Shown: positions 45,631 through 55,253, numbered from the stretch's first letter. The stretch is 64,000 nt of DNA from Arthrobacter sp. StoSoilB22 (GCF_019977315.1 NZ_AP024652.1:1922001-1986000), one strand, 5' to 3'. Program-made: numbers and translations. The notes: generated by a model not told the origin, from the letters alone.

Positions 45631-47262
45631 ATGCAGATCACAGGGGCGGAAGCCTTGGTTCGTCAATTGGCGTTGGAGGGTGTGACAGACGTATTTGGCG
45701 TGCCTGGCCTACAGCTCGACTTCGCTTTGGATGCTTTGGTCCAACACACACCCGAGATCCGATTCTTCGGAACACGCCACGAGCAAGCGGCCGCGTACAT
45801 GGCCGACGGATACGCTCGCACGACTGGGGATGTTGGGGTGTGCATGGTTGTCCCCGGCCCCGGTGTGCTCAACGCGGGTGCTGCTCTGGCCACGGCCTTC
45901 GCCTGCTCCTCGAGAGTCCTGTGCATCGCCGGCCAGATCCCCAGCTGGGCGATAGGACAGGACCTGGGATTGTTACATGAGATTCGCGACCAGAGTCACC
46001 TACTGCAATCGTTGACCAAGTGGTCCGCGATTGCCACGAGCCCAGAAGAAGTCCCCGGTCTTATTCATGAAGCTTTCCGGCAACTGCGCTCGGGACGTCC
46101 GAGGCCGGTTTCCGTCGAGATTCCTCCGGATGTTCTGGCGGCAACGGGAGACATTATGCTGGTGGATCCGTCCACCTTGACGCCAACGCCACGTGACTCT
46201 TCCGACCAGGAGGCCATCGGTCGCATCGAGTCGTATCTTTCCGCCGCCACAGCCCCGGCGATCTACGTGGGTGGCGGAGCGATCGCAGCCGCAGCCGAAC
46301 GGGAATTGCTCGAGCTGGCCGAACGTCTCGATGCGCCAATAATCCTGAGTCGCGGTGGGCGTGGAGCAGTCAGCGATCGGCATCACCTCGCAGTGTCCAA
46401 CTTGGCAGGTCGTCGGCTTCTCGAAGAAGCCGACGTGGTCCTTGTCGTAGGAAGTCGCTTCATCACGAGCATGGGCGATGTAGTGCAGACGAAATCGGGT
46501 GCCATCCTGCTGGGAGTCAACGCGGAACCATCGGACCTCCTCGAGCCAAGGAACTACCTCGTTTCGGTCGTCGGCGATGCCAGAGAGACGGTTGCGGCGA
46601 TCTCTGCGACTGTGACGGAAGGCCAGAGCAGACCCGATTGGCTGGACAGTATCGCAGCCGCCCGCAATTGGGCAGACGGAGAGATCGCAGCGCTAGAACC
46701 GCTCAGTTCGTGGCTCGATGCTGTTCGAGCCGGCATTCCCGACGATGGCGTTCTAGTCAGCGAGCTGACCCAGGTTGGTTACTTGGCGACCGTCGGGTAT
46801 CCCGTGTTCAAGGCGGGGTCCTACATTGCCCCGGGCTATCAGGGAACACTCGGGTACGGCTTCCCGACTGCTCTGGGCGCGAAGGTCGCCGCCGGAGCCA
46901 GAGCCGTCGTGTCGATCACAGGTGACGGCGGCTTCGGATGGGGCCTTTCAGAACTCGCGACTGCGAAAAAATACGGCATTGCCCTGGTCACGGTGGTATT
47001 CAACGATTCGGCATTCGGCAACGTCCGTCGTATCCAAGCAGAGCGGTTCGAGGAACGGTACATCGCATCCACCTTGGTGAATCCTGACTTCCTGAAGTTG
47101 GCTGATGCATTTGAAATCGATGCAGTTCGGGTTTCCGACCCTGCCTCACTCACGGCAGCGATCGAGAAAGCACTCGCTAACAATGCGCCCGCGCTGATCG
47201 AAGTGCCGGTCGGTGAGATGCCGAGTCCCTGGCCCCTTGTCATCGACGGCCCGATTAAGTAG
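45631..47262 (+). CDS. thiamine-diphosphate-dependent enzyme (acetolactate synthase/2-oxoacid decarboxylase type)
   Basis: A 543-residue ThDP enzyme with three domains. The activating glutamate E51 is in TRHEQAAAYMADGYAR, a central binding fold follows, and the ThDP/Mg motif begins GDGGFGWGLSELATA (about 430) and ends with the asparagine in VVFNDSAFGN. It lacks an adjacent small regulatory subunit of acetolactate synthase. Given the aminotransferase and aldehyde dehydrogenase on either side, it most likely decarboxylates a 2-oxo acid to an aldehyde (phenylpyruvate-, hydroxyphenylpyruvate- or benzoylformate-like); carboligation is the alternative. AGGAGAAG precedes the start. Confidence 0.87.
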   Translation: MQITGAEALVRQLALEGVTDVFGVPGLQLDFALDALVQHTPEIRFFGTRHEQAAAYMADGYARTTGDVGVCMVVPGPGVLNAGAALATAFACSSRVLCIAGQIPSWAIGQDLGLLHEIRDQSHLLQSLTKWSAIATSPEEVPGLIHEAFRQLRSGRPRPVSVEIPPDVLAATGDIMLVDPSTLTPTPRDSSDQEAIGRIESYLSAATAPAIYVGGGAIAAAAERELLELAERLDAPIILSRGGRGAVSDRHHLAVSNLAGRRLLEEADVVLVVGSRFITSMGDVVQTKSGAILLGVNAEPSDLLEPRNYLVSVVGDARETVAAISATVTEGQSRPDWLDSIAAARNWADGEIAALEPLSSWLDAVRAGIPDDGVLVSELTQVGYLATVGYPVFKAGSYIAPGYQGTLGYGFPTALGAKVAAGARAVVSITGDGGFGWGLSELATAKKYGIALVTVVFNDSAFGNVRRIQAERFEERYIASTLVNPDFLKLADAFEIDAVRVSDPASLTAAIEKALANNAPALIEVPVGEMPSPWPLVIDGPIK

Positions 47263-47278
47263 AGGAAAGAGCAACAAC

Positions 47279-48700
47279 ATGGCGACAACTATCCGCGACA
47301 GGATCTGGGCCGACGGCCAATGGACCAAAAGTTCCGGCGAAGGCTCGATCCCCATTCTGAATCCGGCCACCGAAGAGATCATCGGACACGTTCCACGAGG
47401 GACCGCCGCCGATGTTCACCTCGCAGCAACCTCCGCCGGCTCGGCTCAAGTTTCGTGGGCATCTCAATCTCCCGAGTATCGCAGCAAGGTGCTGAATCGC
47501 ATTGCGGACGGGCTGGAGAGGCGCCGCAGTGAACTCCGCGAACTGCTGGTGGCCGAGGTGGGGACGCCGAACCTCCTTGCCGACGACCTCCAAGTCGGCA
47601 TGGCAATCGACGTCTTCCGAGAAGCCGCAATGTATATCCAGTCCGAACAACTGGAAGAGACCATCGGATCCGCGACCGTACGGCTGGAGGCTGTGGGAGT
47701 TATCGGTGCGATAACGCCGTGGAACTATCCACTTTACCAAGCGGCTTTGAAGGTCGCACCGGCAATGGCTGCTGGATGCGCAGTCGTCATCAAGCCAAGC
47801 GAGATAGCATGTCTTGCGATTTTCGTGCTGGCCGAGGTAACCGACGAAGCTGGTGTACCTCCCGGTGTATTCAACCTGGTTACGGGAACAGGTGAAGAAG
47901 TAGGCGAGGCCCTGGTCAGACACCCATCGATCAATATGGTCTCGTTCACCGGTTCTGAACGTGCGGGACGACGCATCGCTGAAATCGCAAGTACGGTGCC
48001 GATCAGGGTAACAATGGAACTTGGCGGCAAGAGTGCAGCGGTCCTCCTCGATGACGGCGATCTGGAGGCCGCCGTCGCACACACGCTGAGCAATTGTCTA
48101 CGAAATTCCGGCCAGACCTGCGCGGCCCTTACACGCCTGATAGTGCCGGCCGACTCGATGGAACGAGCGGAACTGGCCGCGCGGAAATGGCTCGAGAACG
48201 TCGTCGTCGGGGACCCTACTGACCCAGCAACAACAGTTGGCCCCGTAACCACCGCCGAACAGCGGGCGAGGGTCTTGGAGTATGTCGGGATTGGAATTGC
48301 GGAAGGCGCCCGCCTGATCACCCCTGACCCTCGGACGGCCCCCGAACAAACAGGCTTCTTCGTGCCGCCCACCGTGTTCTCAGATGTCCGAGCCGACATG
48401 ACTATTGCGCAAGAAGAGATCTTCGGACCTGTTCTGGTCATCATCCCCGTAGCCGACGAGCAGGAGGCCGTCGCTGTTGCTAACGGAACGCGTTATGGCC
48501 TCTCGGGCGCCGTCTGGTCCGCGGACCGGCAGCGGGCTCGCCAAATCGCTTCCTTGATGCACGCCAGCACCGTTTATATCAACGGTGCAGCGTTCAACCC
48601 GTTGGCACCGTTCGGCGGATATCGAGGTTCAGGGTATGGTCGCGAGCGGGGCAAATACGCATTGGCCGAATATCTTCAGAGCAAGTCATACCTCGAGTAA
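47279..48700 (+). CDS. aldehyde dehydrogenase
   Basis: A 473-residue NAD(P)-dependent ALDH. The pattern is ITPWNYPLYQAALKVAPAMAAGCAVVIKPSE, the base glutamate in MELGGKSA and the nucleophile cysteine in NSGQTC. Starts 17 bp after the ThDP enzyme with AGAGGAAAG upstream, so the two are coupled. Best read as oxidising the aldehyde made by that enzyme to a carboxylic acid. Ends the importer/enzyme operon. Confidence 0.92.
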   Translation: MATTIRDRIWADGQWTKSSGEGSIPILNPATEEIIGHVPRGTAADVHLAATSAGSAQVSWASQSPEYRSKVLNRIADGLERRRSELRELLVAEVGTPNLLADDLQVGMAIDVFREAAMYIQSEQLEETIGSATVRLEAVGVIGAITPWNYPLYQAALKVAPAMAAGCAVVIKPSEIACLAIFVLAEVTDEAGVPPGVFNLVTGTGEEVGEALVRHPSINMVSFTGSERAGRRIAEIASTVPIRVTMELGGKSAAVLLDDGDLEAAVAHTLSNCLRNSGQTCAALTRLIVPADSMERAELAARKWLENVVVGDPTDPATTVGPVTTAEQRARVLEYVGIGIAEGARLITPDPRTAPEQTGFFVPPTVFSDVRADMTIAQEEIFGPVLVIIPVADEQEAVAVANGTRYGLSGAVWSADRQRARQIASLMHASTVYINGAAFNPLAPFGGYRGSGYGRERGKYALAEYLQSKSYLE

Positions 48701-49067
48701 GCCTCTTGGTGAGCTTCGAGCATCCCGCATGGCCGCGAGCGGCGTGCAACAAGAGCCAATGTGATTGGACCACTCTCCGATGCTCCGACTCAACTAAGGG
48801 CGACGGCAGCGCGTCTTGGGTATCCCGAGGGTGTGTTTCAGATGCTCGCCGCACGCGACGAGAGTTGAAGGGCAGCATTCCGTTGCGCAGGGATGACGGT
48901 TGGGTTGAGGGGATGAGCGGCCATCGTGTGCAACATAACTTGTCTCGTTGCCGGCGAAAGGTGGGCTTCGCTTTGAGGCTGATGTCGCACGAGACGAAGT
49001 ACGCGCTCTCGCCATACTGATGGCATGGAAGTGTGTCCTACTCGACTTTCTCGAAGGCGGGGACGTG
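48701..49067. other. no supported gene
   Basis: Intergenic between the ALDH gene and an IS3 fragment; short frames without support. Confidence 0.4.
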
Positions 49068-49367
49068 CTCGTGGAAGGATGTTGACCATGCCCACGGCTT
49101 ATGGGGCGGAGTTCCGCCAGGACGTTATTGATGTGGCCCGCAAGGGCGAGGATCCGCTGGGGCAGATTGCGAAGGATTTCGGGCTGTCGGTCACGATGTT
49201 GAAGCGTTGGATTGTCATTGACGAGCCTAAGAAATCCGGAGCCGGCCCGGCAGGCGATGATTCGGCCGAGATGAGGGAGTTGAAGAAGCGGAACCGCCTG
49301 CTGGAGCAGGAGAACGAGATCCTGCGCCGGGCAGCTGCCTATCTGGCCAGGGACATCAGCCCAAATG
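49068..49367 (+). mobile_element. IS3-family fragment with partial orfA
   Basis: OrfA starts at ATG 49088 (MPTAYGAEFRQDVIDVARK) and contains the helix-turn-helix LGQIAKDFGLSVTMLKRWI and leucine zipper RNRLLEQENEILRRA. Similarity to the copy at 54427 stops at LARDIS, where an IS110-type element begins. The upstream leader is shorter than in the other two copies. Confidence 0.8.
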
Positions 49368-49385
49368 ACTCTTCTACGGGTTCTG

Positions 49386-50110
49386 TCAAGCCATGATGGT
49401 TTGGAGTTGGCGGAAGATGAAGCGGCAGACATAGCGTTTGAGGTTCCGGCGGATTTCGCGGTCTGATGTCCCTGTCGCCCGGCTGCTGGTCACACAATTC
49501 TTGGTTTCGGTGTCGAAGCTCATGCGGGTGCGGACGATTACGTCGAAGGCCCGGTTCAGTTGCCGGTCGCCGGAGCGGTTGAGTCGGTGTCTAGTGGTTT
49601 TGCCGGAGGATGCTGGGCGTGGGGCGACACCTCCGAGTGCGGCGAAGGCTGCTTCTGAGCGGATGCGGCCGTGGTGGGAGTAGGCGCATATGATGATCGC
49701 TGTTGTTACGGGTCCGACCCGGAGATGGCTTGAAGCCCTGGCGCCAGTTCTTCGGTGAGCTGGCTGGTGAGTTTCTTCACTGCCAGGGGCGAGTTGTTTG
49801 GCTTCGACGCGTCCGATCTGGATCACGGGGTCGGTGCTGTTTGAGGTCCGCCAGGCAGCGATGGCGGAGCGTTGGTGATCCAACAGGGATCGGGAGGCCA
49901 GCAGTATTCTGATCGCGGTGCGGGGTCCAGCAGCGCGTGCTCTGTCACTGGTCTTTGGGCGCCCGAGGACAGAGCACGCGGCGGCATCGGAATCGATCGG
50001 ATCTGACTTGCCTTGCCGGTCAGTCCCCGCGATGAACGGGTGGGCGGCCTGACCTCGCCGACCTCGATCCTGGCGGCCGACAGCAGGGCGAGGAAGGTGT
50101 CCCAGTCACT
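49386..50110 (-). pseudogene. degenerate IS110-family transposase
   Basis: The C-terminal Transposase_20 domain is readable to 49386: GPVTTAIIICAYSHHGRIRSEAAFAALGG, PASSGKTTRHRLNRSGDRQLNRA and the basic tail RRNLKRYVCRFIF. The N-terminal DEDD part is in broken frames further upstream (for example ALLSAARIEVGEVRPP near 50060). Non-functional; no terminal repeats seen, as usual for the family. Confidence 0.75.
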
Positions 50111-50189
50111 TCGTCATGGGCCGCCACTGTGGGTCTTGCCTCTTGGGCGCTCCCGGTGATCGCGGGCGTAATTGTCCCTTACGGACCCG

Positions 50190-50819
50190 GCGTGGCCGCA
50201 TTCGACCCCGTCTTGGGGCGGTCGTTCTGACCGTCAGTCAAAAGCCCGGCAACGCGACTGCCGATTGCCCGTGTTGTGGTTGGCCAAGCAAGCCAAGTGG
50301 ACTAAGTGACTTCCGGGCCGGTCAGGGGCATCCAGAGCCACCCCGGCACGAGTCTCGCCGCGGCCGTTGCGTTGAGAACGATGCCCATTGCGGGGGAGGC
50401 CCCGGCGCAAAAGAGTGCGTTCTCTGTGAATCTGGCGAACTGCCACATCGGTGAGCCTCCCGCCTCATGAGCGGCCGCAGCAGCCGGTCGTATTCGCTGG
50501 GTACTGGATCCCTTGCGTGGGCGAGAACGCCCAGCCCGTCCAGATCCTGGAGGGTGCATTTCTTGGCTGTTCCCAACGGGTGAGTGGGCCGGATTGCCAC
50601 GCCGAAAGGGCGTTCAAGCACTCGATGGCGGCGCATGGTGGCCGGCGGATCCTTATGGACGATGGCCAGGTCCAAGGTGCCCTCTCCGGGCATCTTCAGT
50701 AATTGGGTGCTGCTGGCGTCTGCGATGTCCAATTTCACCGGGATCCGGGGCCAACAGGGGTCCAAGCTGGTCCTTGAGCCACCCGGCCGGTCCTTTCCCT
50801 CTGCCAAGGGAAGCTTCAA
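50190..50819 (-). pseudogene. truncated LysR-family regulator next to monooxygenase copy 2
   Basis: Minus-strand frames encode only the effector domain of a LysR protein: IPVKLDIADASSTQLLKMPGEGTLDLAIVHK, then VLERPFGVAIRPTHPLG. After a frameshift comes FARFTENALFCAG and a long C-terminal stretch ending near 50190. The DNA-binding domain (about 90 residues) is missing and there is an internal frameshift at about 50430. It resembles the LysR at 62864 in layout. It would be divergent from monooxygenase copy 2, so it was probably the original activator. Confidence 0.72.
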
Positions 50820-50852
50820 TGACTTGTCAACGATGTTTACACAACATATGCT
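50816..50852 (+). promoter_or_regulatory. promoter and TCAWTGA operator of monooxygenase copy 2
   Basis: -35 TTGTCA (50824-50829), 17-base spacer, -10 TATGCT (50847-50852), then 51 bases to the ATG. TCAATGACTTGTCAACGA (50816-50833) covers the -35 box, as at monooxygenase copy 1 in the same orientation relative to the gene. Confidence 0.72.
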
Positions 50853-50903
50853 CGGTCAGAGGCCGCGAACGCTGCCACGCACCGAGACTTGAGGAGAATG
50901 TAG

Positions 50904-52112
50904 ATGAGTTCACTGTCAACCGAAGTCGCCATCGTCGGGGGTGGGCCGGTAGGCGCCATGGCGGCTTTCCTCCTGGCGCAGCAAAACATTGACGTTGTCT
51001 TAATCGATCAAAATCCGGAGGCAATTGAGGACTACCGAGCCTCCACCTTTCATCCAGCGACACTCGATCTACTCCAGGCATCTGGCGTTTCTGACGCGCT
51101 CGTGTCGATGGGGTTGGTCTGCCCCGTCGTCCAGTACCGGGACCGGGCGCTTGGCCCGGTTGCGGAACTCGATTTGTCGATTCTCAGTGGAGACACTCGC
51201 TTCCCATATCGGCTGCAGTGCGAGCAGTTCAAACTGACGCGGTGGCTACATGAACAGCTTGCGACTATGCCTTCCGCGACTTTGATGTTTTCTAGCGACG
51301 TTACCGGCGTGGAGGCCATTACTGGCGAAGGAGCCACCGTCGTATCCACGTCTGCCGGCAATGAGGGCCGTATAAACGCACGCTACGTGATCGGCTGCGA
51401 TGGCGCCCGGTCCACCGTTCGGCGATCGGCGGGAATCAGTTTCGACGGATACACCCACCCTGAACAGTTTCTCGTCGCCGGAACGCGTTTTGATTTCAAG
51501 GGCGCGATGCAAAATATCCAATCGGTCAACTACACGTCGGACCCGGACGAATGGTTCCTCCTCTTGGAAATCCCAGATATGTGGCGCATCGTTGTGCCCG
51601 TCCCGGCCAACGTCGCTGCTGACAGCGCGCGATCCGAGGACTACATCCAGCGTTGCCTCCAAAACATCTGTCCGTCCGATGAGCCATACGACATTCTGGT
51701 CAACTCCGTCTACAGAGTTCACCAGCGCGTTGCGGCCAAGTTCCGGCTGGACTCGGTCTTTTTGGCGGGCGATGCAGCTCATGTTAATAACCCCTTGGGT
51801 GGCATGGGTCTCAACGGCGGCCTGCATGATGCTTTCACTCTCGCAACCGGGCTCATTTCGGTGTTGCGAGAGGGGAACGACCCAGGCACTCTGGATCGCT
51901 ACGAAGCGATTCGGCGCCCCGTTGCAAACAATGACATCAATGCGACAACGGAGCGAAACAAAAAAATGATGGAGGAACGCGATCCCGCGGTCCGGCATGC
52001 TAACAATGAGCGTCTGAAAACCATCCTTGCGGATCCAAAACTGGCATACGACTACGCACTCGATGCATCAATGATCCGCTCACTTCGAGGGACAGGCGTC
52101 TTGTCCCGCTGA
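50904..52112 (+). CDS. FAD-dependent aromatic monooxygenase, copy 2
   Basis: A 402-residue group A flavin hydroxylase with the same motifs as copy 1 (GGGPVG, GCDGARSTVR, FLAGDAAHVNNPLGG). By eye the great majority of residues are identical, including long identical runs around the GD motif. Differences cluster in the N-terminal third and at 140-160, where the substrate pocket may lie. GAGGAGAATG precedes the start. It is the outward-facing counterpart of copy 1; paralogue or isoenzyme with different substrate preference. Confidence 0.88.
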   Translation: MSSLSTEVAIVGGGPVGAMAAFLLAQQNIDVVLIDQNPEAIEDYRASTFHPATLDLLQASGVSDALVSMGLVCPVVQYRDRALGPVAELDLSILSGDTRFPYRLQCEQFKLTRWLHEQLATMPSATLMFSSDVTGVEAITGEGATVVSTSAGNEGRINARYVIGCDGARSTVRRSAGISFDGYTHPEQFLVAGTRFDFKGAMQNIQSVNYTSDPDEWFLLLEIPDMWRIVVPVPANVAADSARSEDYIQRCLQNICPSDEPYDILVNSVYRVHQRVAAKFRLDSVFLAGDAAHVNNPLGGMGLNGGLHDAFTLATGLISVLREGNDPGTLDRYEAIRRPVANNDINATTERNKKMMEERDPAVRHANNERLKTILADPKLAYDYALDASMIRSLRGTGVLSR

Positions 52113-52129
52113 AGCCCGCGCCGTAGGCA

Positions 52130-52169
52130 GCGGTAAGCCGCCCAAGATTCCTCGGAGGCGGCTTACCGC
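52130..52169 (+). terminator. strong hairpin after monooxygenase copy 2
   Basis: Perfect 13-bp arms GCGGTAAGCCGCC and GGCGGCTTACCGC with a 14-base loop, 18 bp after the stop. Confidence 0.75.
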
Positions 52170-53043
52170 GGCCCACCCGACATCTCCAAAGGATGTTTTG
52201 CTGCGCGACAACCAAATAGCCTGTGGGCGGCCCTATCTGACCGTTAATCACTATGGCCGTAGCTGCCGCTCACGCTCTTGGCATGGCGGCCGGCGTAATA
52301 CTCCGCGGCATTACCCATGAGATCAATACCATGCGTAACCAACTGACATAAAGGGCTACAGGTTTACGGAGCACCCCATCCGCGTTCAGGACCATGGCCA
52401 TGAACTTCGGCCTTCATCTTCAGCGCACCCACATTCAGGACGGGATCTCTCGGGCGTTGCAAACGGACCCTACGTGGGTCATAAAGACACATCGCCGCAT
52501 ACGATATCCGGCACTCCGCCCTTCTTGAGCACGACTCCTGGGTCCGGACTCAGCGTAGATCGCCACGCCCTGACTAGCCACACCCTCCGGCTTCTTACAT
52601 CTAAAGTCGCCAAAACCGCACGGAGCTATGTCTTCAGGTTATACATGGTTGCCGATATCGGTATTAGACCTTTGCGTAGAGCCTTCAGGAGAATGTGTTG
52701 CAGAGCACATTGCTGGGATGCCAAAGAGTTTGATCCGGGGTCCGAGTTGACAACGCCGTCAAGTCATCAGTGAGGATGGTTAGCTTGTTTCTTGGACGGG
52801 AAATCGTGTCCATATCTCGGGCACAGCCTGCGAAGCGGCGGCGGCATGGCCCGAGCGTACGAACATCAAGTCCGGGTATTCCCCCGCAACCGCACCTCTC
52901 ACGCGTCTGATTCGCCTGCCCAGAAATTCTCCCCCTCGAAGAAGAGGTGTATTGCATAAACGGGTACCTCCAAAAAACTCCGCCGACGAATCGCCATCCG
53001 CGAGTAAACCGTTCTAATCTAAAGAATTATTGGAGCAAATTGC
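52170..53043. other. no supported gene
   Basis: About 870 bp with lower GC and only short frames. No TCAWTGA site, repeat or family recognised. A ribosome site TTGGAG near 53030 belongs to the transporter gene downstream. Confidence 0.45.
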
Positions 53044-54297
53044 ATGAAACTGCAGAAATCTTCCCAATACCGGTGGGTCGTTCTGACCATGTGCTGGGCA
53101 ATCTTCACCATGACCTGTGTCGATCGCTCGTCATGGGGCCCTGCCTCGTCATTCGTTGGCCAAAGCCTTGCCGTCCCCGTAGCCGCCCTCGGCATCTTTG
53201 CAACGGGCTACTACATCGGCTATGTGGCCTCGAATGCCTTCGGCGGCTTCCTCACTGATTGGCTGGGAGGGCGCATGCTTTTGTCGGTCACGGGCGTGCT
53301 TGCCGGATTGGTCATGTTCGCTTTCGGATCGGTTGAGTCGACAACCACCGGCCTTGTCGTGCAAGGCCTCCTCGGCCTCTTCGCTGGTGCGGACTTTGCG
53401 GCTGGCCTCAAGCTTATTTCCACCTGGTTCCGGCCTGCACAGCGCGGGTTGGCCATAGGCATCTTCATGACCGCGACGTCGCTGGGCACGGTGATTGCCA
53501 ATGCCGTTGTTCCCCGCATCATCGCCGAATCGAGTTGGCGTGATTCATACCACATGTTTGGTATCATTACGATCATTATCAGCGTTTTAACCTTTAGCCT
53601 CGTCCGCAATGAGCCGCAGGATGTGGAGCGGGCCGACCATTCCGGGAGTGAATCCCGGTCTCTCCCGAACCTGCGCCCGCTCTTTACCAATCGTGACCTG
53701 CTCCTGTTGGGCCTCGCTGGTTTCGGAGGCGTTTGGGGAGCAACGGGATTCATCACGTGGTCTAACACTTTGATGGTCCGAGGAAATGGAATCGATCCTG
53801 TCGACGCGGGAATCGTCCTAGTGATGTTCTCAATCATCGCCATCGGGATCAAGCCAATCGTAGGCTGGGTGACCGATGCGCTGAGACTTGGGCAAAAAAT
53901 TCCTATCATCTTCATTTTCATAGTCTTTGGCTGCGCGCTGCTGCTCTTTGGACGCCTTTCGACGTTCACTCAGTTCCTGTGGTGCGCGCCGCTAGTCGGG
54001 TTCGGTGCATACGCGTTCTCACCGTTGACGGCAGCGCTCGCCCCAGTGCTGTCCGGGAAGACCTTGGCAGGCTCAGCGGCCGGTGGTGTGAACGCTGTAT
54101 GGCAGCTCGGCAGCGTGGCCGCGCCGGCACTGGTGGGAGCCGTCTACCAGGCAACTGATTCGTTCTATTCCGCTTTCGTTATCCTTGCCATTGGGCCCTT
54201 TGTTGGAGCGCTGATGGCATGCTTCATTCGTGCGCCGCGACCCGGAAAGAGCGCTGGCGACAGGGATGCTGCCGAAACCACGATCGTCGGAGCCTAG
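53044..54297 (+). CDS. MFS transporter (ACS/AAHS-like organic-acid permease)
   Basis: A 417-residue, 12-helix permease. Early cytoplasmic loop GGFLTDWLGGRMLL matches the motif between helices 2 and 3, with SSWRDSYHMFGI and a C-terminal half typical of the anion:cation or aromatic-acid symporters. Probably takes up or exports an acid of the neighbouring pathway. Starts ATG 53044 with GGAG upstream. Confidence 0.85.
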   Translation: MKLQKSSQYRWVVLTMCWAIFTMTCVDRSSWGPASSFVGQSLAVPVAALGIFATGYYIGYVASNAFGGFLTDWLGGRMLLSVTGVLAGLVMFAFGSVESTTTGLVVQGLLGLFAGADFAAGLKLISTWFRPAQRGLAIGIFMTATSLGTVIANAVVPRIIAESSWRDSYHMFGIITIIISVLTFSLVRNEPQDVERADHSGSESRSLPNLRPLFTNRDLLLLGLAGFGGVWGATGFITWSNTLMVRGNGIDPVDAGIVLVMFSIIAIGIKPIVGWVTDALRLGQKIPIIFIFIVFGCALLLFGRLSTFTQFLWCAPLVGFGAYAFSPLTAALAPVLSGKTLAGSAAGGVNAVWQLGSVAAPALVGAVYQATDSFYSAFVILAIGPFVGALMACFIRAPRPGKSAGDRDAAETTIVGA

Positions 54298-54339
54298 GTA
54301 TGTTGACCATGGACGTTAGGAACGCTCGGCGTGGTTAGG

Positions 54340-55253
54340 TGACATGAAGAAAACCTCCGAGGGGGCTGCCCCGGTTTTGTCGACTCCTTGACCTAGCGAG
54401 CTTGTGCTTATGGAAGGATGTTGACCATGCCCACAGCTTTTGGGGCGGAGTTCCGCCAGGATGTTATTGATGTGGCTCTCAAGGGCGAAGTGCCGCTGGC
54501 GCAGATTGCAAAGGATTTTGGGCCGTCAGTCACGACGCCGAAGCGCTGGATCGCCATCTCCGAACATAAGGAATCCGGGACCCGTCCGGCAGTGACGGAG
54601 TCGGCCGAGATGCGGGAGCTGAAGAAGCGCAACCGTCTGTTGGAGCAGGAGATTCTGCGCCGGGCGGCTACCTATTTGGCAAGGGACATCAACCCAGACG
54701 ATCTACCCGCTGGTCACGGGTCTTTCCGCCCACGGTGTTCCCTTGGCGGTGACCTGCAGGGTGTTGAAATTCAGTAAGCAAGGCTACTATCGGTGGCGGG
54801 CCCGTCAGTGACGGGATGGGACTGGGCGGATGCGCACCTGATTAACGCAGCCCTGGACATCCACGCCGACGATCCGGCATTCGGGTACCTTTTATCATCG
54901 ACGAGCTCCCGGAGAAAGGCATCACAGCGGGAGCTACGTGCAAGGCATCAGGTCGGTCTTCTCGAAGAAACCGGGCCTGAACCGCAGAGCCGGGCCACCG
55001 CTCCACGACGACCTGGTCGAGCGGGACTTCAGCGCGGCTGCGCCGAACGAGCTGTGACTGACAGACATCACCAAAATCGCAGAGTCGAGGGCAAGCTCTG
55101 CCTCTGCGCGGTGAAGAACGTCTACTTCGGCAGGATCGTCGGCTACTCGATGGACTCCCGGATGAAATCCTCGCTAGCCGTCGCCGCGCTGGAGAACACG
55201 GTGCGGGCGCGCCGGCCGGCCGGGACAGTGGTGCACTCGGATCGAGGGTCCCG
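54340..55253 (+). mobile_element. IS3-family element, degenerate, interrupted by IS30
   Basis: Leader and orfA (ATG 54427: MPTAFGAEFRQDVIDVALK, HTH and zipper) are followed by a decayed orfB in several frames. Recognisable are DDPAFGYL, KKPGLN-like and KNVYFGRIVGYSMDSRMKSSLAVAALENTVRARRPAGTVVHSDRGS. The last piece is the DDE core up to the second aspartate, where an IS30-type element is inserted. The remainder of orfB is not found on the other side. Confidence 0.8.
54427..54777 (+). CDS. IS3-family transposase OrfA (helper)
   Basis: A 116-residue OrfA homologue: helix-turn-helix QIAKDFGPSVTTPKRWIA, leucine zipper AEMRELKKRNRLLEQEILRRA. Compared with the 49088 copy it lacks two residues in the zipper and has proline and threonine in the recognition helix, so it may be impaired. 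Confidence 0.7.
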   Translation: MPTAFGAEFRQDVIDVALKGEVPLAQIAKDFGPSVTTPKRWIAISEHKESGTRPAVTESAEMRELKKRNRLLEQEILRRAATYLARDINPDDLPAGHGSFRPRCSLGGDLQGVEIQ

